DNA of 64,000 nt from Methylocapsa sp. D3K7. Its GTDB lineage: Bacteria > Pseudomonadota > Alphaproteobacteria > Rhizobiales > Beijerinckiaceae. Each line of letters opens with the position of its first letter. The stretch's first letter is position 1. Made by a program: the position numbers and the translations under genes. Positions 54,756 to 62,878 of the stretch are shown in pieces. The stretch spans positions 2,232,001 to 2,296,000 of the forward strand of contig NZ_CP123229.1 of assembly GCF_029855125.1 (NCBI RefSeq), written 5' to 3'. Below the pieces are notes generated by a model. It had not been told where the DNA came from, made no database searches, and was given only the letters and a program-made list of their open reading frames with translations.

Positions 54756-55412
54756 ATGAGGCACATCTTTGACTTCGTGAAAACGACGGTGGTCGGCGGC
54801 GCTATCTTCTTGCTCCCCTTCGCTGCGGTCCTCCTCGTTATCATCAAGGCGGGCAAGATGGCTGTCGATTCCGCGACGCCACTCGCGGAAAAGCTGCTAA
54901 TTTCAAAAGGCCACGCAGTTCTCGCCGTTTATGTCGTCGGGACTTTTTTGCTTGTGCTAGTGGCCTTCGCCGCTGGGCTTTTCGTGCGTTCTTTTAAAAT
55001 TAAAAAGGACGCAGCATCGTTCCTTGAAGACAAGGTCCTAAACAAACTGCCTCCCTACGTCGCCCTTCGTAAATACACTGATCGCTTGGCAGGGTTGGAG
55101 GCAAAGACAAATGAAGACCTCAAGCCGGTCCTTGTGCGCATGCTGAATGGATGGCAGCTTGGGTTCCTTGCTGACGCGTTCAACGATGGCCAAGTTGCCG
55201 TGTTTATGCCCGGCGCGCCAGATCCTTCATCGGGAGTGGTGCAGATTGTCAGCACCGACCACATCACCCTTCTCGATATTTCCTATCGAGACGCATTCAC
55301 GTGCCTCGAGCAGTCTGGGCGCGGGCTTCCAAAGCTCTTGGCAAGCTCCTCCTTTGAAGCGGCGGCCGGTAGTGAAGTAATGAGCGGCTTGAGTCGTGAG
55401 GTTCGCAAATAA
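54756..55412 (+). CDS. DUF502-like membrane protein
   Basis: A protein of about 218 aa from ATG 54756 (GGGAG upstream); ATGs at 54720 and 54621 would add residues. It has two N-terminal membrane helices (FVKTTVVGGAIFLLPFAAVLLV and VLAVYVVGTFLLVLVAFAAGLFV), followed by a soluble domain with VAVFMPGAPDPSSGVVQIVS and the closing IVSTDHITLLDI. The GGAIFLLP start and the PGAPDPxSG motif match the DUF502 family, whose function is unknown. Confidence 0.78.
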   Translation: MRHIFDFVKTTVVGGAIFLLPFAAVLLVIIKAGKMAVDSATPLAEKLLISKGHAVLAVYVVGTFLLVLVAFAAGLFVRSFKIKKDAASFLEDKVLNKLPPYVALRKYTDRLAGLEAKTNEDLKPVLVRMLNGWQLGFLADAFNDGQVAVFMPGAPDPSSGVVQIVSTDHITLLDISYRDAFTCLEQSGRGLPKLLASSSFEAAAGSEVMSGLSREVRK

Positions 55413-55550
55413 TTTTTCGGATCCAGCCATTTTCCGGCACGAGATTTGAGCTTTCGCCTATGCTGCGCAGCAAGGCCTAAAAGTTCGCCCGGAACCTTCG
55501 CTCCTGGTTCGAGTTTGGAGAGTATCTCTGCGAAATTTCGGGAGACTTCG

Positions 55551-55748
55551 ATGGAAAGACGCGCATTCTTGAAACTGCTCTGTATTGGAGCGGGTGTGGT
55601 GGCAGCTGGGGTGCCCGCGGAGGCTCTCACTTCATTCGCCACCTCGAAAGACATGGAGCGCGCGCAAGTCGAGAAAGCTTGGTATGGTCATTGGCGTCGT
55701 GTTAATCGGCGTCATTGGCGCCGTGTCCGTCGCCGCTATTATTACTGA
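55551..55748 (+). CDS. Small Tat-type secreted protein with Arg/Tyr-rich tail (65 aa)
   Basis: The ATG at 55551 has GGGAG upstream. The N-terminus MERRAFLKLLCIGAGVVAAG has the twin-arginine motif RRAFLK and a hydrophobic core, so Tat export is likely. A short middle (SKDMERAQVEKAWYGHW) leads to the tail RRVNRRHWRRVRRRYYY. The tail is similar in kind to that of the protein at 54284. I know such small proteins from other Hyphomicrobiales but no function. Confidence 0.6.
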   Translation: MERRAFLKLLCIGAGVVAAGVPAEALTSFATSKDMERAQVEKAWYGHWRRVNRRHWRRVRRRYYY

Positions 55749-55762
55749 TCGAGGCAGACGGT

Positions 55763-55792
55763 ACTGCGGCCGAAATATTATCCGGCCGCAGT
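55763..55792. terminator. Stem-loop between convergent genes
   Basis: ACTGCGGCCG and CGGCCGCAGT form a perfect 10-base stem around a 10-base AT-rich loop. It lies between a plus-strand gene ending at 55748 and a minus-strand gene ending at 55830. The T-run is short, so a bidirectional terminator is likely but not certain. Confidence 0.6.
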
Positions 55793-55829
55793 CTTGCCAA
55801 GCTTCCGCACCATTCACAGTCGCTAGATT

Positions 55830-56264
55830 CTATTCAACCGTTCCCCGGGCGTGACCGTCGTAGACCTTGCAGGAACAGCCGTTCCCGACCCACGATGAAT
55901 GGTAGAGCAAGCACGTCTTCACGGGAGTCGCGCAATAATCTCCGGAGGCCGCCACGCTTCGGCCGGTCATCAGAGGCGCGGTCGCGAGGGCCGCCAATCC
56001 GGTTCCATATCCATAGCCATTATTATAAGGGTAACCATAACCATAACCATAGTAGGGCCTGTGCCAGCGGTTCCAGCCGTAGTTCCTATAGTGGCCACGG
56101 TGCCAGCCATAGTGCCTATAGTGATGCCGATAGTACACCTGCTCGATCTGTGTCGGTGGTGTCATAATTTGTGAGCTCGTCACGCTCATGGGACCGGCTG
56201 AAGCGGTCGCAGTGAGAGCGAGGAGTGCCGTTCCGGATACTATCGAGATTCCCTTAATATCCAT
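55830..56264 (-). CDS. Small secreted cysteine protein, family A, Tyr/His-rich form (144 aa)
   Basis: A signal peptide (ISIVSGTALLALTATASA) precedes a Tyr/His/Gly/Trp-rich stretch at residues about 45-85 (repeats of H-Y-x-x-Y-G-W and Y-G-Y). Then comes ATAPLMTGRSVAASGDYCA and the four-cysteine module TPVKTCLLYHSSW, GNGCSCKVYDGHARGTVE. The last about 50 residues are clearly homologous to those of the protein at 46992-47405, including APLMTGRSVA. It is a second copy of an apparently undescribed secreted family with a different N-terminal half. Confidence 0.7.
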   Translation of the reverse strand: MDIKGISIVSGTALLALTATASAGPMSVTSSQIMTPPTQIEQVYYRHHYRHYGWHRGHYRNYGWNRWHRPYYGYGYGYPYNNGYGYGTGLAALATAPLMTGRSVAASGDYCATPVKTCLLYHSSWVGNGCSCKVYDGHARGTVE

Positions 56265-56416
56265 AACACACCTCCACTGAGGCTATTCCACAATCCTCGA
56301 CGAGGAGTTCCGAAAAGCCAGGTAAAAGCAACTCGCAGCTTGACGCTTTGTTCCAGGTACGCTCCATCAAAGCAGAGTGCCCAAAGGCGCTGCCAAGGCA
56401 GCGTTCTGCTGAGTTA

Positions 56417-56650
56417 GGGCATATCACTGGTGGGCATTTCAACCCGGCGATCACAATCGGCCTATGGATCGGGGGCGAACTCCCACGCGGGAGGTTCCTT
56501 ACATAGTGTTCCAGGTCGCTGGAGCGATCGCCGCGGCCGCGGTGCTTAAGTTCATGGCGGATAGCAAAGCCTATATCGAACAGCTTTGGTTCTTCTTGCT
56601 GGCGCCGATAGCGTTGGCCGTTATCTTCAGCCGGTCTCTGCCGCAAGTCC
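56417..56650 (+). pseudogene. Aquaporin (AqpZ-like) remnant
   Basis: GHITGGHFNPAITIGLWIGG reads as the first NPA loop of a bacterial aquaporin. After a frame shift the sequence continues VPYIVFQVAGAIAAAAVL, the next helix, then jumps to QLWFFLLAPIALAVIF, which belongs to the last helix. The second NPA loop is deleted. No functional channel is possible. Confidence 0.75.
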
Positions 56651-56668
56651 GGTTAGGGCATTACCGTC

Positions 56669-56880
56669 ATGATCGAATTGGGGAACTATTCGCTCGCTGC
56701 TATTTTCGTCACGAGCATCATTGTGCTTTTGATTGCAAGCGAAGTCGGCCACACAATTGGTTGGCGCGCCGCAGAAGAAGCGAATGTTACGACATTGGAA
56801 GCCGCAATTCTCCCCGCGCCGATGATCAGCTTTACCTTTTCTATGGGTCTCACGCACTTCGACGAGCTCGCCGGCGACGG
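56669..56880 (+). pseudogene. Fragment of a DUF4239-like membrane protein
   Basis: The start reads LAAIFVTSIIVLLIASEVGH, then ANVTTLEAAIL and MISFTFSMGLTHFDE, which fits the first 70 residues of a bestrophin-like/DUF4239 protein with a small deletion. The frame then leaves the family. The assignment is from recalled similarity. Confidence 0.45.
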
Positions 56881-56906
56881 TGGCGAGGCCGATCTGCGGC
56901 AATGCC

Positions 56907-57015
56907 ACAATGAAAGGAAAATATCAGGCCTTCATCGCAGCCGGAAAGCCGCCAGAAGTCGCGCTTACCGTCATCATGCCAAAACTCGCTATCATCCATC
57001 GCAATCGCATTTCCG
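56907..57015 (+). pseudogene. IS110-type transposase C-terminal fragment
   Basis: The frame reads GKYQAFIAAGKPPEVALTVI, then MPKLAII, close to the C-terminal helix of IS110/IS1111 transposases (AGKP-x-K-VAL-x-x-x-RKL). Only about 35 codons remain. No ends were identified. Confidence 0.5.
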
Positions 57016-57153
57016 TGGTAAATGCTCGACTCCCGATGAGCAGTCCTATCGCTCGTAAGGTAGTGCGTGCCGAGCCCACGAGACTATGGCGCACCTGAAT
57101 TAAGCAGCTTCTCGCCAGTAGCAGAATAGAGCGGCTGAAATAGTGGGTCTTGC

Positions 57154-57179
57154 GATGTAGCGGACCTCCGCTACCACCT
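57154..57179. repeat. Third att-like sequence, with a small inverted repeat
   Basis: CCTCCGCTACCACCT (57165-57179) equals 45061-45075 base for base, three bases beyond the tRNA-derived repeat. The preceding TTCGAGTCCC part is missing. GTAGCGGA-CC-TCCGCTAC forms a perfect 8-base inverted repeat over it. It may mark the end of a second, tandem island, or be chance. Confidence 0.45.
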
Positions 57180-57233
57180 TTCCCCACACTCCAATGACGC
57201 CATTGGGATTGGCCGTCGCGCCGAGGAGAGCCG

Positions 57234-57540
57234 TCAAGCCGACCCGTCCGAGTCACCGGCATTTATGCCTTTGGCCAAAGCGTCCTGAAGCTTCCCCAAT
57301 TGTTCGGCATAGCGTCCGAGCACTGCTGGATGCAGTGCCAAGACGTTGACTGGCGGCGGCGCGAACTCGAATTCAGCGTTGAGCGTCTTACGTTCAGCCT
57401 TAAGCACGCTCATCCATGCACCGAGGTCATTGGGGTTTCCAACGCCCTTCGTGATGCCGTCGACCAGCCGGTCGATCTCGCGGAGACCCGCAACATCCTT
57501 TTCACAATGCGTCGTCGCCGTCGTTACAATTGCTATGAAG
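57234..57540 (-). pseudogene. Serine recombinase C-terminal fragment
   Basis: REIDRLVDGITKGVGNP, then LKAERKTLNAEFEFAPPP and LHPAVLGRYAEQLGKLQDAL match the coiled-coil and C-terminal region of large site-specific serine recombinases. The catalytic resolvase domain and zinc ribbon are absent. It lies just beyond the third att-like site. Confidence 0.6.
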
Positions 57541-57669
57541 AAGGACTCGCGGTAGAGGCTGGCTATAGACCGAACCATCGACATAAGCGCGTGGCAGCAT
57601 GAAGCACAGCCGCCCGCGTGGCGTCAAAAGGGGCCACCCGCGCAAAGTGGTTTCTCCGCTCGGGCTCAC

Positions 57670-58677
57670 TCATGGCGTCGTCGGAACCCTGAGCTCGGCG
57701 AGCGAGGGAGGAATAACTGCTTTTTCCGAATGCGCCGTTCCGACTGGCGCCCATTCATAAGGGACAGGCTGCGCGCGGTATACCCAATTGCTTTGGGTGT
57801 CTCGCCCGCCATCGGTAAAGTTACCAAAATACGGGCTGATATATTCCCAAACGATCTCGCCATCGCGTGTGACCTGAAAAAAGCGTCCATTATAACCTTC
57901 GTCGATCAGCGTAGTGCCATTTGGCAGCCGTCTCGCGCTACTGATGAAGCTTGACCGAAACCTCCATCCCGGGCGCCCGGAACTTTCGCCGCTATATTCC
58001 CAGACGATTTCCTGCTTGATGGGATCAATTTCCAAAACCCGAGACCCTCCCGTCACGGTTAAAGGCACAGGTGGACAGCCAGCTTCACCCTGGTTGTCGA
58101 AGATCAGGAGATTACCCGCGCCGGGTAATCCCTCAGGGATCAGATGCGCGTCATACAGGCCGGAAATCTGATCGACCGGCCGTGGTATCTCTTTCTTGCC
58201 GCGGGCTAGAATTTCATCGGCTGGATAATGCGGCCCCAGCTCCCACGCGACCTTACCTGTCTTTTTGTCGATGATGACAGCGAAATTAGCATTGCGGGAA
58301 TCGATCAAAACATTGTCGGGATCAAAGCGCTTGTCGCCGACCGTGAACCAGTGGTTGACGCCAAGCACGCTCAAGTTATTTACATGGAGATAATCAGCCA
58401 TCTTTGCATTGCGGATTAAATTCAATTCATCGGCTGTAAATCCAAACTCATCGAGATGTTCGGATGCGATCCATTTCCAAACGATACCGCCGCCCGGCTC
58501 TATTTCATAGATAACGTCATCGAGGACGAGCGGCTGGGCGAAACCCGGTACTGGGTGCAGCAAATTGGCGAGGATCAACGTATTTCCGTTTGGTAAGCGT
58601 CGCCAGTCGTGATGCTGTTGCGCGGCGGCGCCGGGAGCTTTGTCGCCACCCCAATGCTGGCTGATCATGGTCTGCAT
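57670..58677 (-). CDS. Arylsulfotransferase-like (ASST) protein, N-terminally short
   Basis: A 335-aa beta-propeller protein. Repeated blades with Asp/Gly and Trp are visible: HHDWRRLPNGNTLILAN, IYEIEPGGGIVWKWI, VIIDKKTGKVAWELGPHYPA, VLEIDPIKQEIVWEYSG, ARRLPNGTTLIDEGYNGRFF and VTRDGEIVWEYISPYFG. This is the arylsulfotransferase family pattern. Family members are usually about 80-100 residues longer at the N-terminus and often secreted; here the protein begins directly at the blade containing HHDW and has no signal. The gene is probably truncated by rearrangement. Upstream sequence does not supply the missing part in any frame I checked. Confidence 0.7.
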   Translation of the reverse strand: MQTMISQHWGGDKAPGAAAQQHHDWRRLPNGNTLILANLLHPVPGFAQPLVLDDVIYEIEPGGGIVWKWIASEHLDEFGFTADELNLIRNAKMADYLHVNNLSVLGVNHWFTVGDKRFDPDNVLIDSRNANFAVIIDKKTGKVAWELGPHYPADEILARGKKEIPRPVDQISGLYDAHLIPEGLPGAGNLLIFDNQGEAGCPPVPLTVTGGSRVLEIDPIKQEIVWEYSGESSGRPGWRFRSSFISSARRLPNGTTLIDEGYNGRFFQVTRDGEIVWEYISPYFGNFTDGGRDTQSNWVYRAQPVPYEWAPVGTAHSEKAVIPPSLAELRVPTTP

Positions 58678-59041
58678 AATGACGATTTATCTTTCTTTAT
58701 CTGATGCATTTTAGTGGCAAATGGTGTTGGGCGTCACTCGTTGAGCCATCCTCACCTTGCGGAGGCTAGCCAACGACTGGACATCCAATGATCATGGGGC
58801 CAAGCCCGTTGACAGAAATGGGCCATGACGTTCAGCGCCGCGGCAGGCGACAGCAAGACGGCCGCCGAGAGTTGGAATAACATCGAGTTTGAGCGGGGCA
58901 GATCGAAAAATAGGCCAAATTCCGGTGACGACGACAATGGGTCGGCACAGTTTCAAAGCGTTGGTGAGCATCATGTTGTCTTCTGCCAGATACCAAATGC
59001 CAGAGCGTGTTCATGATGCCCGCCCGTCGTGTCCAGCCGAC
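58678..59041. other. Intergenic region, nothing recognised
   Basis: About 360 bases between the arylsulfotransferase-like and SmbP-like genes. Overlapping short frames on both strands lack ribosome sites. Confidence 0.35.
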
Positions 59042-59380
59042 CTATTTCACCTGGGACAGATGCCCTAGCGCGGATTCTGCTGATTTGGTTGCAACATCAG
59101 CATGGCCGAGTTTTCCGTGTTCGGCTGCGTCCTTCAAATCTTTGATCGCACTTTCCGTATGAGGATTTGCCTTTTCCTTCTCTGCCGCCTCGGCATGCTG
59201 CAGCCCAACTTGAGCATGATCGGCGAGAATATTGGCGTGTCCTTGTTTCCCGTGATCGATAGCTTCTTTTGTATGCTGGATTGCCTCGGCCACGTGGTCT
59301 TCCGCTGCCCAGGAGGCATTGGGTGCGAAAAACGCCGCGAGGCTAAAACTTAGGACCAAAGCAATTATGTTACGAGACAT
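59042..59380 (-). CDS. Small metal-binding protein, SmbP-like
   Basis: A 112-aa periplasmic protein. GGGAGG lies 6 nt before ATG 59380. A signal peptide (IIALVLSFSLAAFFAPNASWA) is followed by a His-rich helical repeat with about seven-residue spacing: AEDHVAEAIQHTKEAIDHGK, QGHANILADHAQVGLQHAE and later AAEHGKLGHADVATKSAE. This matches SmbP, a four-helix protein known to bind copper and other metals. Likely a metal buffer. Confidence 0.8.
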   Translation of the reverse strand: MSRNIIALVLSFSLAAFFAPNASWAAEDHVAEAIQHTKEAIDHGKQGHANILADHAQVGLQHAEAAEKEKANPHTESAIKDLKDAAEHGKLGHADVATKSAESALGHLSQVK

Positions 59381-59766
59381 GGATACCTCCCAAAAATTAC
59401 CGATTACGCGCAGCATAATACTATATGTTCCGTAGAATTAGTATAATATCAACCGAGGCTGGCATAAGGGGAAAGGCATTAAGGCGTCGCCATCCGGAAC
59501 GGCACTCTTCAGTCATCATTTCGCCAAAGCTAGCCCCCTGGTTGGGCGCCTTCCGCAGCCGCAGATCGCGACTGGTCGCCGCAGTGGCCAACCCGAGAAG
59601 AGATGCTTGGAGCTCTGGATGAGCGATTCTCCGAGTCTGGTCGACCGCTTGCCCCCCGCCGCCAGATCTTCGCAATGTCTGCGGCCGGTAAATCATTCAC
59701 ATCGAGCCTAAGGTTGGGTTAGTATATTTAGTCTATATATTTAATATATATATCGAGAGGTGGCGC
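59381..59766. other. Intergenic region, nothing recognised
   Basis: About 385 bases. The section 59715-59760 is strongly AT-rich (TATATTTAGTCTATATATTTAATATATATA) and may include a promoter for the fragment gene at 59767. Confidence 0.35.
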
Positions 59767-59877
59767 ATGGCAAATGTGGCTGTTTCGAGCACGGCCTCGG
59801 GCCGCTGTATCAATGAAGATTGGTTGGCCCTGTGGATCGGCCTCTTTATCTTCGTATTGGCGTTGGCGGGACTGTAG
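59767..59877 (+). pseudogene. YeiH-type sulfate exporter, N-terminal fragment
   Basis: A 36-codon frame with a ribosome site (GAGAGG) reads CINEDWLALWIGLFIFVLAL and stops. The EDW-x-x-LWIGL-x-I pattern is the N-terminus of YeiH-like putative sulfate exporters. The remaining about 300 residues are missing. Short enough that the assignment is tentative. Confidence 0.45.
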
Positions 59878-60327
59878 GTGTCGGTCGGCACACTCGTGAA
59901 CGACCCTTGGCTTCTTCTCGACCAACCGCATAGCGATCAACGCGGACGACCGCAGAATGTAGATCGATCGAATGGCTGCGAGCACCAGAATTTGAGATGA
60001 CCGAGCGCGCCAATCTCAAATTGTGGCGCTATATCGCGCAGACTGGCCGCCCAAAAAGGGCGGCCAGTTTACATTTGCAAGATGAGATGGCGCGCCCTCA
60101 TAATTTGAGCCGTTCTGCGCAGGACGTCCATAGCCTCGCGTCATCCTTGCCAGCGTCACCTCGCACCGCCAATGAAACATGCCATGCTGCCTCTCCGCCC
60201 CGCTGATCAACCAAGGCGCTGGCGATCCGCTTTCACGAGTTCGCCGCCGGGCCAATTCGACATCTCCTTTCGGCTGATGACTTCACGCTGAGACGTCATT
60301 TTCAGCGTGCCCCTTCGTGAATCGCCG
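59878..60327. other. Intergenic region with one terminator-like hairpin
   Basis: About 450 bases. Apart from the stem-loop at 60043-60070 I recognise nothing; short frames on both strands are not protein-like. Confidence 0.35.
60043..60070. terminator. Rho-independent terminator-like hairpin
   Basis: CTGGCCGCCC-AAAAA-GGGCGGCCAG is a perfect 10-base GC-rich stem with a 5-base loop followed by TTT. No gene ends directly before it on the plus strand, so it may be a leftover of a lost gene, or act on minus-strand transcription from the pirin gene. Confidence 0.6.
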
Positions 60328-61026
60328 TCAGGCCGCGTCAACGAGGAGGATCTCGGCATCTTCCAGTGCGGTTACACGTAGGGTCTCGAGCTTGCTGACG
60401 GCCGCGCCATCGCGCGGGCCAATCCGGACACCTTCGATCTCAACGGCGCCGGCTGCGGGGACGAGATACGCGTGCCGCTCCGTACCCAACGGATATTCGG
60501 CGGTCTGGCCAGCTTTCAGCGTCGCCCCGAGGACGCGGGCGTCCGTGCGGATTGGCAAGGCTTCCTTATCGCAGCCGAAGCCCGAGGCCAGCGTTACGAA
60601 CCTGCCGGCACGATCCCCTTTCGGAAATGGCCGCGCACCCCAGCCCGGTGCCTCACCCCGGCTCGCGGGCTCGATCCAGATCTGGAAGATCTGCGTCGCC
60701 TCGTCCTCACGGTTATATTCGCTGTGGACAATCCCCGTGCCGGCCGACATCACCTGGACATCGCCGGCCGACGTGCGGCCCTTGTTGCCGAGATTGTCCT
60801 CATGCGTGATGGCTCCCGTCCGGACATAGGTGATGATCTCCATGTCACGGTGCGGGTGCGGGGGGAAGCCGGTGTGGGGCGCAATCGTGTCGTCGTTCCA
60901 GACGCGCAAAGAGCCCCAGTGCGTCCGGTAGGGATCGTGGTAGCCGGCGAATGAGAAGTGGTGCTTGGCGTTCAGCCAGCCATGGTTGGCGCCGCCCAAA
61001 CTGCTGAAGGGCCGGAGTTCGATCAT
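60328..61026 (-). CDS. Pirin family protein
   Basis: A 232-aa bicupin. AAGGAG precedes ATG 61026; the frame upstream to 61242 overlaps the divergent regulator and was dropped. N-terminal cupin motifs are RVWNDDTIAPHTGFPPHPH, DMEIITYVRTGAITHEDNLG and VQVMSAGTGIVHSEYN, with the metal ligands HxH, H and E. The C-terminal domain is shorter. Pirins include quercetin dioxygenases and regulators. It is divergent from a LysR-type gene that is now broken, an arrangement common for pirin and its controller. Confidence 0.9.
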   Translation of the reverse strand: MIELRPFSSLGGANHGWLNAKHHFSFAGYHDPYRTHWGSLRVWNDDTIAPHTGFPPHPHRDMEIITYVRTGAITHEDNLGNKGRTSAGDVQVMSAGTGIVHSEYNREDEATQIFQIWIEPASRGEAPGWGARPFPKGDRAGRFVTLASGFGCDKEALPIRTDARVLGATLKAGQTAEYPLGTERHAYLVPAAGAVEIEGVRIGPRDGAAVSKLETLRVTALEDAEILLVDAA

Positions 61027-61129
61027 CGCATATCTCCTTTGAAGCTTGGTCTTGCTTGAGAAGAGAGATAGAGATGGATCGATCATTAGAAAATGAAAAT
61101 GATCGAAATGCATCGATACCGAAAACGAC

Positions 61130-62042
61130 ATGCCGAACTTGCCTGACCTGGAAGCCTGGGCAGTGTTTGCGAAGGTCGCGGAGACAGGGTCCTTCGCCCG
61201 CGCGGCCATGGCCTTGCACATGTCCAAACCGTCCGTGTCCAAGGCGGTAACCCGTCTGGAACAACGGCTTGGCTCGGACCTTCTGCATCGGACATCGCGC
61301 CAAACGGATCCTGGCCGAAGGAGAGGCGGCGGAGGCCGAGGCTTCGGCGCAAACCGTCAAGCCGCAAGGGCTCGTCCGAATGGCAGCGCCCATGTCGTTT
61401 GGCGTCACGCATCTGGCGCCGGTCCTGCCGGAGTTCTTGGCCCTCTACCCCGAGGTCGGACTCGAGTTGCAACTCAGCGACGAGCAGATGGATTTGGTTG
61501 GTAATGGCTTTGACGTCGCGCTGCGGATCGCCGCGCTCGCGGATTCAACGCTACGTACGCGGCGGCTGTGCGCTGTGCGACGGCCGCTGGTTGCCTCGCC
61601 GGCCTATTTCGAACAGCACGGACGGCCCCTCCACCCTCGCGATCTTGAGACCCATACGGCGCTCATCTACACAAACACCGCTTCGCCCAGTCTATGGCGC
61701 TTCCATAACGCACAGGAAGGCGAATATGTCTCGCCGGTGCGTGGGCAACTACATTGCAATAATGCCGATGCCATGGGACCGGCCTTGCTCGCCGGCCTTG
61801 GTCTAGCGCTGCAGCCCGAGTTTACGGTTTGGCGCGAGCTCAGGGATGGCCGCCTTGAGGAGGCCATGCCGGACTGGGAGATCGCACCGATCGCGCTCAA
61901 TCTGGTGACGCCGCCTGGCATCTTGCGGCCGGCGCGAGTGACCGTATTGCTCGACCACCTTGCTCGCTGCTTCACCGCCGCTCCCTGGGCCCAAGCGGTG
62001 GCGCAGCCTTCCATATCTGTCTCGCCGGGCTCAAGAAGTTGA
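61130..62042 (+). pseudogene. LysR-family regulator, frameshifted by a deletion
   Basis: The N-terminal part ([44 protein letters not shown]) is a normal LysR helix-turn-helix. Directly after HRTSR the frame shifts and continues as [17 protein letters not shown], so about 18 residues of the linker (the usual RLxLTxAG stretch) are lost. The rest to 62042 is a complete substrate-binding domain ([20 protein letters not shown]). The gene probably makes no full regulator. It was probably the controller of the divergent pirin gene. Confidence 0.8.
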
Positions 62043-62494
62043 GTTCTGAAGGCACACGAAAGACGCACACGGCCATCAATGCGGCCATCGTGATCGCGCT
62101 TCCGCCACTGGACACGCCGCGCCGCCGCCCGCCGCGTTGCATCTGTGCTGTTTCAATTCATGGATGCCCCCCAAACGGCCTCACGAACAGAGAGCTCCGA
62201 ACGCAATATCCGCAGGGCATGGAAAGTATCGGCGATTCCCAACTATTCATCGACAACATTTTCATCGAGCTGTTCTGCGCCCATAGGTCAACCGTCCAAG
62301 AGCCACCTCCAAAACTTGAGGAATAGTCGTGGCACCCGAGTTTTTAGATAACCCCAGCGGGGACCGCGATCCCCTTAAGGGCTTCCCCGCCGCCAATTTC
62401 CCTCTTGAGCATAAAGATCCATCTTGTTGATGAAGAGCAGGCAGGCGGCCGAAAGGAAACATGACGGTTCGCGAGCCGATGACCGCACGAGGAT
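62043..62494. other. Intergenic region, nothing recognised
   Basis: About 450 bases between the broken LysR gene and the suf operon. Short frames on both strands do not resemble known proteins. It is likely the border between scarred accessory DNA and backbone. Confidence 0.35.
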
Positions 62495-62878
62495 CTAAGA
62501 CAAACCCAACTCCAGCTTGGCTTCTTCCGACATCCTTGATTGGTCCCAGGGCGGATCGAAGACTAGATTGACCTTTGCTTCAGCGACGCCTTTTACACCA
62601 CGCACCGCCGTTGACACCCAGCCGACCATTTCGCCAGCGACAGGACAGCCGGGCGCGGTCAAGGTCATGTCGATTTCGACAAGGCCTTCGTCTTTCACAT
62701 CGATTCGGTAAATCAATCCAAGATCGAAGACATTCACCGGGATTTCGGGATCATACACCGTACGCAGCGCTGCGATGATGTCGTTGGTAAGAACATCGCT
62801 GGCGGTAACGGACGTAGATATTTCTTCTACACTGCTGGCCGGAGCCACGTCGATGGTATGGCTGCTAGTATCCATCAT
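62495..62878 (-). CDS. SUF-associated DUF59 (MIP18/SufT-like) Fe-S assembly protein
   Basis: A 127-aa protein. Start ATG 62878 overlaps the sufU stop (ATGA). After a variable N-terminus of about 30 residues the DUF59 domain reads IIAALRTVYDPEIPVNVFDLG, LIYRIDVKDEGLVEIDMTLT and APGCPVAGEM, with the conserved Cys in PGCP, then VNLVFDPPWDQSRMS. It aids Fe-S cluster maturation in the cytoplasm. It is the last gene of the suf series here. Confidence 0.88.
   Translation of the reverse strand: MMDTSSHTIDVAPASSVEEISTSVTASDVLTNDIIAALRTVYDPEIPVNVFDLGLIYRIDVKDEGLVEIDMTLTAPGCPVAGEMVGWVSTAVRGVKGVAEAKVNLVFDPPWDQSRMSEEAKLELGLS

Noticed and set aside
20963..57180. Prophage, conjugative or defence modules inside the accessory region
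   Set aside because: No capsid, portal, terminase, relaxase, type IV secretion, restriction-modification, toxin-antitoxin or CRISPR signature was found.
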